DNA of 64,000 nucleotides from NCBI GenBank assembly GCA_016802295.1, contig JAESIW010000031.1, positions 1 to 64,000 of the forward strand. The letters are read 5' to 3'. Under the pieces are notes generated by a model. It was given only the letters and a program-made list of their open reading frames with translations, did not search any database and had not been told where the DNA came from. Positions 58,923 to 64,000 of the stretch are shown piece after piece; position 1 is the stretch's first letter, and each line of letters begins with the position of its first letter. This DNA comes from Brachionus rotundiformis. Taxonomy: Eukaryota > Rotifera > Eurotatoria > Ploima > Brachionidae. Both the position numbers and the translations under genes were made by a program.

Positions 58923-61900
58923 ATATATAAAGGAATAAAATTTATTCTTCGTGATACAAAAACATTTATCTTACTTTAAACGCTAAGCACATTAAACTAT
59001 TCAAAATATTCTAATCTTTAAAAAAATATCAAAATTTTTGTTTCCTTTTGATTTTTATTTGACAAAAAATAATCTATTTATTTAATAAAATTTAAATTTT
59101 TAACTCTATCATCCAAATAATTAAATGAATATGAAAACGATAAACAAAATAAAATAGATAATAGAGCACCATAAGAGCATCCCAGACAGTGGTCAGTTCA
59201 GACTATCTTATTCGATTTCGATCTACATGTAGCCAATTAGTTTTATCTGCGAACTTCTAGAAAGAATTGACTACAAGGTCTGTTAATCTAATGAGTCCTA
59301 ATTAAGCTGATATTTGTCCAAAGTTCAGATCATGTTCCGATGCCATGCACATGATTTAAGCAAATCGATTTTCCTATCTAAAATGGAGCTAATTTATACC
59401 AAGTATTGATTTTTGTCTAGCTATATTTTCATAGTATTGGATGGATTTAGCCTCGAAGCTATTATGGAAAAGCTCTGAGAATCAAAAATCTACAATTTTT
59501 TCTTATTTTTCTTTTCTTAACAATCTAGATCATATTAAATCGATTTTTATGGCTCGATTTATACGAGCTAGGCCCTAATTGCAAATTTAAACTAAAATTT
59601 ATAAGATAATTTTCACTTGGTTAATCATAATTTGATATTAAAACAAGTCGATAAGCCCGATATTTATTAATTATCTTATGAATTTGTTCCAAGCAAGTAC
59701 AAGATATTCGCAAATGGGTCACATTTCGGCTGAGTCTAAGAGCCGGGTGGTGGTGAATTCTAACTCAACCAAAGATACCTTAATTGCTTTAAGCCTTTGT
59801 TGGAGCTAATTGTGCGGAATAATTTCAATTTTATGAGCGAACTATCGTTTCCGCACCTAGTTAATCATTCATTTAGATAAGTAAATATCTGATCTATAAA
59901 ATTTGTTATATGTAATCAATATTTTGAGTACAAATGTTAAACTTAAGCATTCTTATAAGAATTTAAAGACTACACACCTGAACACATCAGTCTGTACCAA
60001 TAACCAAAAACTATGTTGCCAATAGTAAATATTTCATCCGAGGCCTCGTTTCTAAATCGAAAATATACCATGCCATTTTAAATAAATTTTTAAATAAATG
60101 TTTATTTTTTTTATAAAATAGCATGGCTACTCAAATGGGTCAGGTTATTTTTTGCTGATTATTCCATTAATGGTGAATTAATGGTTTGATAGTTGGAATA
60201 TAATAATATATGGTCTAAACTTAATTTTCAAGTCTTAATGAATGAGTCATCATGGGAAAATGAGCACTATAAAAGAAATTAAACAAAATAATTACTGAAA
60301 TAGAAAGATATTATTATGTTAAATATTTTTCTAATATAAAAAATTGGTATGAATGGAAATTTAAGCCAAGTGTCTGATCCTTATTTTATTATTCAGCAAA
60401 TTCATACAATTAGATCACTGTAGGAAGACTAGTTAAATTATGTAACTAATGAAAGAGGAAAAAAGTGTTTATTTTAAATGATTAGTCGGAATTGACAAAA
60501 AAAAATAGAATAATATTTAAAAACTATTTAAAATTAAATTTTGATTACGGTCTCTAGCAGGTCTTTTAGCTGCCATTTTAAATCAAGACCCAAATTATTT
60601 TCTTCCAAAATACGCCATCTTTGTTTTTTTATTGATGAATTTAATTTTATATTTTATTTTGGCTGTATTTTCAAAATTAAAGCTTAACATAATTACCAAT
60701 GCTTGCATGTAAATATTTTTATTTTCGATTGATACATTACCTGATTTTATATCAAAAAAAAAATATATATGCCATATTCCCAATCAAATACTTTTGAGTC
60801 TATTTTTCCACTTTTAAATCACAGATTACAAATGCCAAAACTCATTTGGATAATAATAGATACATCCAAATAGCTATTATTTAAACAATCATTAAATTTA
60901 ACCTACGCTTAAATTTCCTAATCACGTCACTACTTATTAACTTATTGATTTGGCAACTGTAATTTTCTCTACTATAATCCATTAGCTTAATTCAATATTA
61001 TTCAAAATTTATTTTTTTATAAAATTCTATCAAAAAAGCCTCCATTGTTTGACACAATGAAATAGGATATTTTCTAATTTAACTATTTAGTATCTATTTG
61101 GCTATTCAAAAAATAAAAATTAATTTAAATATGTTTATAAAGATATATGATACCCAATTTTACCAAAAATTAATTGGTTTGGACTTAGGATTATTTTGGC
61201 GTTAATTAAAAACTAAGCTTTTATAAAAACTTATTGATTTTAGTCAACCAATTATTTGATAACCATAACTCTATTAATTTAGACAATTTTTTGTGTCAAA
61301 AAATTGGTTTAACAAGGCGAAAATGTGCCCAAATTCTGGCAATAGTAATTACAAAAACCAGAATTTAAGTCTTTATTTTTGATAGATCTCTTCGAAAAGA
61401 GTGTTACATATTTTATTTTATAATTTATTTTAGATGAATCTTCATTTAAAATATAATAACAAATCATTTTTATTATCTTAGCTTTAAACAGAATGTTAAA
61501 AATGTTAAATTCAAGCTTGAGTATTATCAATTGTAGCTTAAATAAAACAAATCAGATTTTATCTAATTGAAAAAAAAATTAATTGAAAATTTTCGATAGA
61601 GCTTTTTATTTAATTTAAGGATTTATTTTCATTTTCCTTATTTTACTCCAAAATTGTTATCTTCATTTAAAATTTTTGCTGAACTATAAGAAACCATAAG
61701 CAAAATTGTCAAAGCAATTACGCCTCAGAGTCTATTATTATAAAATCTAAATTATCCACTTAAGAATTCAAGGGACGGAAGATTTTTAAAATTAAACAAA
61801 ATTCTTGATAGAAACCTGTACAAGTTTATAATTTTAATTTAGAGTTTCGTTTTTAACTATTAATTCAATTTTAAAAAAATGCTCTAGAATAATAAAAAAT

Positions 61901-62357
61901 TCTAATAAAAATAAATTCCTCACTGATATGCAAATAAAATAACAAATTTTTAGAGCAAAAAAATAATTTTGAGAATATTCTACACCTTTAGATTTTATCA
62001 AGTAAATTCGTCTTGAAAGAGATGAATTACAGAATATTAAAAAAATGTATTTTTTTTGGCTGAGGAATGCAATTATTAATATTGATAAAATTTATATATT
62101 CTATTTATCATATCTTATTATTCTAAATATTTCATTGTCTACGTATTTGTTTATCGTCAGCCGTGTATTCAATCCACTTAATTCCAAATTCAATATTTAA
62201 ACTCTATAATTAAAATTAATTTAAAAATACATATATTTATTTTTTCTTTTATGTGCATAGAAAATAATTATATTTTTAATATTTGACTTGATTTTATATC
62301 AATTGAATAAAGCCTCTATAAAAAGATCATTTAAACCAGTCTTTAATTAATAGGAAG

Positions 62358-62375
62358 TTTGTTGTTGTTGTTGTT
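62358..62375. repeat. (GTT)n microsatellite
   Basis: Short run of trinucleotide GTT (about 5-6 units) upstream of a T-run. Confidence 0.8.
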
Positions 62376-62681
62376 CTGTTTTTTTTTCATGTGCTGATTT
62401 TAGTAATTTTATAAGGAAATTTAAATCAATAGATTTTTTTAAAGGCAATTTTTTTTAATTATAAATTATCTTCTCTTACATAATAGTATATTTGTTTAAA
62501 TAAAATAAATTTAACTCGAGAATCTAATCAATTTAAATTAGACTCGCAGATGTATCAACTAAGGGTCTAAAGTTCTTCTTCTTAACAGATATATACTTTT
62601 TTGGTTTTGTTATCTATATAAACAAAAATAATTGATGATACAAATTTATATATTAAATTTATTTGTTAATTAATTATAAGT

Positions 62682-63381
62682 TTATTTGAGTGGAGATAGA
62701 AAGTTTCGAAAATTCTGATGACTCAAGCATCCGGTGATAAATTCTTGTTTGGTCAATTTGCCGTTTCGGTCCTGGTCAAAAGCTTTCATAATGTCCATGG
62801 CGATATAGTACGAAATTGGCAATTTAGAGCTGACATACTCTTGATTGGTAAATTTTGAATAGTCTGTAGGTCCATGAGTGGAGTATTTAAGCTTAAACAA
62901 GACTTTGACAATTGAATGCATTTCGTGGAAGTCTATGTACCCTGAACCATTCAAATCGTACAATTCGAATATCAAACTGAACTTTTTGTCCATTGGGCCG
63001 ATGACCATATTCAAAAAAAGCACCAAATACTCTTTGAAGTCTATGTACCCAGTCTTGTCTTGGTCACACAAATCAAACAGCAAATTTATGACTGAGTTTT
63101 TTTCCTCTTCATCTTCTTTACCAGTGATCAAATTTTGGCATATCATCTTGAATTGATCACGGTTCACCGAGCCATTATTGTACCGGTGTAGAAATTTTCT
63201 GTAGTATTCCAATATGGTTTCGGAGTTAAATTGGGTGTTTTTTTTTATAAAGTTCAACTCAGACGTTCTCAGTGTGTTTTCCATTAGGCTGGAAAGATTC
63301 TAGGAAATGCTCGTTTATTTTGTCACAAATTAAATTCATTTAATTTCATCTAGCTAAATCATATTATTAATCTACCTTCAT
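62682..63381 (-). CDS. Neuronal calcium sensor-like EF-hand protein
   Basis: The main exon (62682 to about 63302) encodes about 205 aa with four EF hands in the NCS arrangement. EF1 is degenerate (YNNGSVNRDQFKMI). EF2 is DQDKTGYIDFKEYLVLF, EF3 DLNGSGYIDFHEMHSIV and EF4 DQDRNGKLTKQEFITGC, all with full calcium ligands. The ATG at 63284 gives MENTLRTSEL. An upstream mini-exon ATGAAG (63376-63381) with an AAG/GTAGAT donor joins in phase at CTAG (63303-63304) and gives MKNLSSLMEN. NCS proteins usually start MG for myristoylation; neither start offers Gly2, so this one is probably not myristoylated. It acts as a cytosolic calcium sensor. Recoverin/VILIP/KChIP assignment is not clear. Confidence 0.85.
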
Positions 63382-64000
63382 AAGAATTAGTAATGTAACT
63401 AGGTTATTCGTGAGATTCTAAAATTTTGAAATTTAGACTCAAAATTTAAAATATGAACAATTAAGTTTTTAATTTTCATACATAATTTTTTAATTTTAAT
63501 TATACACAAATATTAATTGAATTTTTTTCGTCCTTACATCATTTACTTTCTAAATGTTCTCTCAAGTAATTTAATAATCAATGTAGCAAACAAAAATGAT
63601 CATAATAATAAAAAAATATGATAATAATTTTTAAAAAATGGTTTCTTAATTTACACGAAAAAATTTGATTATAAAGCTTAAGCCATTTTTAAACAACAAA
63701 AGCGTTAAGCTTATAAGTAAATTGGATTTATGGCAAAAATTTCTTCTATATATCTATTTTGCTAATTTAGACCGTTGATTTTAAATAGATAACTTAAATA
63801 AATAAAAAAAAGCTGAACCAAATTACTTCTGTTTACTAAAAATCCAAAGCTTTTTAATCTTGAATCTAGAATAAGTTTATCTATCATCATATGAAATGGA
63901 ATTAATCTCAAAAATAAAAATTTTAATAAATAATAATAATAATATTATTAGAGGTCACTATTAACTTGTAAGCGTTTGAAATCAAAAGAATACTAAATAT
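63382..64000. other. AT-rich spacer to the window edge
   Basis: No coding exon is supported. A run of AAT repeats lies near 63930-63945. Confidence 0.5.

Larger units (their letters stand above)
58065..62681. other. 4.6-kb gene-poor AT-rich spacer
   Basis: No coding exon is supported. It starts with a pyrimidine-rich tract at 58215-58260 (CTCACTCACTCTTTCTCTCT), plausible for the kinase gene promoter. It then holds an (AT)n microsatellite at 58899-58920 and less AT-rich patches at 59160-59360 and 59640-59830. Those patches have no open frame and could be non-coding transcripts, enhancers or old repeats. Confidence 0.45.

Noticed and set aside
60595..61530. Minus-strand ORFs of 62 and 73 aa
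   Set aside because: Low-complexity A/T translation with no domain, splice context or compositional rise.

Overview
The window is eukaryotic nuclear DNA from an animal. It is very AT-rich, with long A/T-only spacers between genes. Nearly every gene is split by short introns (about 40-80 bp, GTAA... donors and ...TTTNAG acceptors). It carries metazoan genes that I recognise from their domain strings: a MAM/LDL-receptor-A surface protein, LSM4, a C/EBP-type bZIP, AKAP10, ANKRD13C, C1orf87, SAMD15, RB1CC1/FIP200, PGM1, an alpha-1,3-fucosyltransferase, an SLCO/OATP transporter, SCPx/SCP2, FAN1, a PCTAIRE kinase (CDK16/17/18) and a neuronal-calcium-sensor-like EF-hand protein. Base composition, tiny introns and compact spacing would fit a small ciliated invertebrate such as a monogonont rotifer (Brachionus-like). 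That species guess is inference, and other AT-rich spiralians are possible.

Layout. 1-10465 (+): the 3' part of a giant modular receptor with at least 14 MAM and 8 LDLa modules, a Ser/Thr-rich stalk, one EGF, one TM helix and an NPxY tail. 10.58-11.05 kb: an isolated GC-rich segment bounded by about 55-bp direct repeats, probably a mobile-element remnant. 12-20 kb: a single-exon GON4L/PAH-like protein, three bZIP-related loci (one with a degenerate basic region, one full C/EBP, one zipper-only), a possible tiny membrane protein and LSM4 (-). 19.8-21.5 kb (-): AKAP10. 23.2 kb (+): a secreted, probably amidated neuropeptide precursor. 24.1 kb (+): ANKRD13C. 26.2-29.2 kb (-): C1orf87. 29.9 kb (+): SAMD15. 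30.8-34.8 kb (-): RB1CC1. 36.1 kb (+): PGM1. 38.9 kb (-): fucosyltransferase. 42.4 kb (+): SLCO. 44.8-47.1 kb (-): SCPx with two tandem SCP2 domains. 47.8-50.9 kb (+): FAN1. 51.5-58.1 kb (-): PCTAIRE kinase with a long Ser-rich N-terminus. 58.1-62.7 kb: a gene-poor spacer. 62.7-63.4 kb (-): NCS-type EF-hand protein.

The genes do not form one pathway. Several relate to membranes and signalling: the receptor, PKA anchoring, an ARF/ubiquitin-type ankyrin chaperone, a CDK, a calcium sensor and a neuropeptide. Others are housekeeping: LSM4 in splicing and decay, FIP200 in autophagy, PGM1 in sugar metabolism, SCPx in peroxisomal beta-oxidation, FAN1 in crosslink repair. The most unusual points are the SCP2 duplication, the bZIP cluster with a zipper-only paralogue, the 3-kb intronless block in an otherwise intron-dense receptor gene, the neuropeptide precursor and the GC-rich repeat island. 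I found no convincing multi-gene undescribed system. All exon joins were made by eye.
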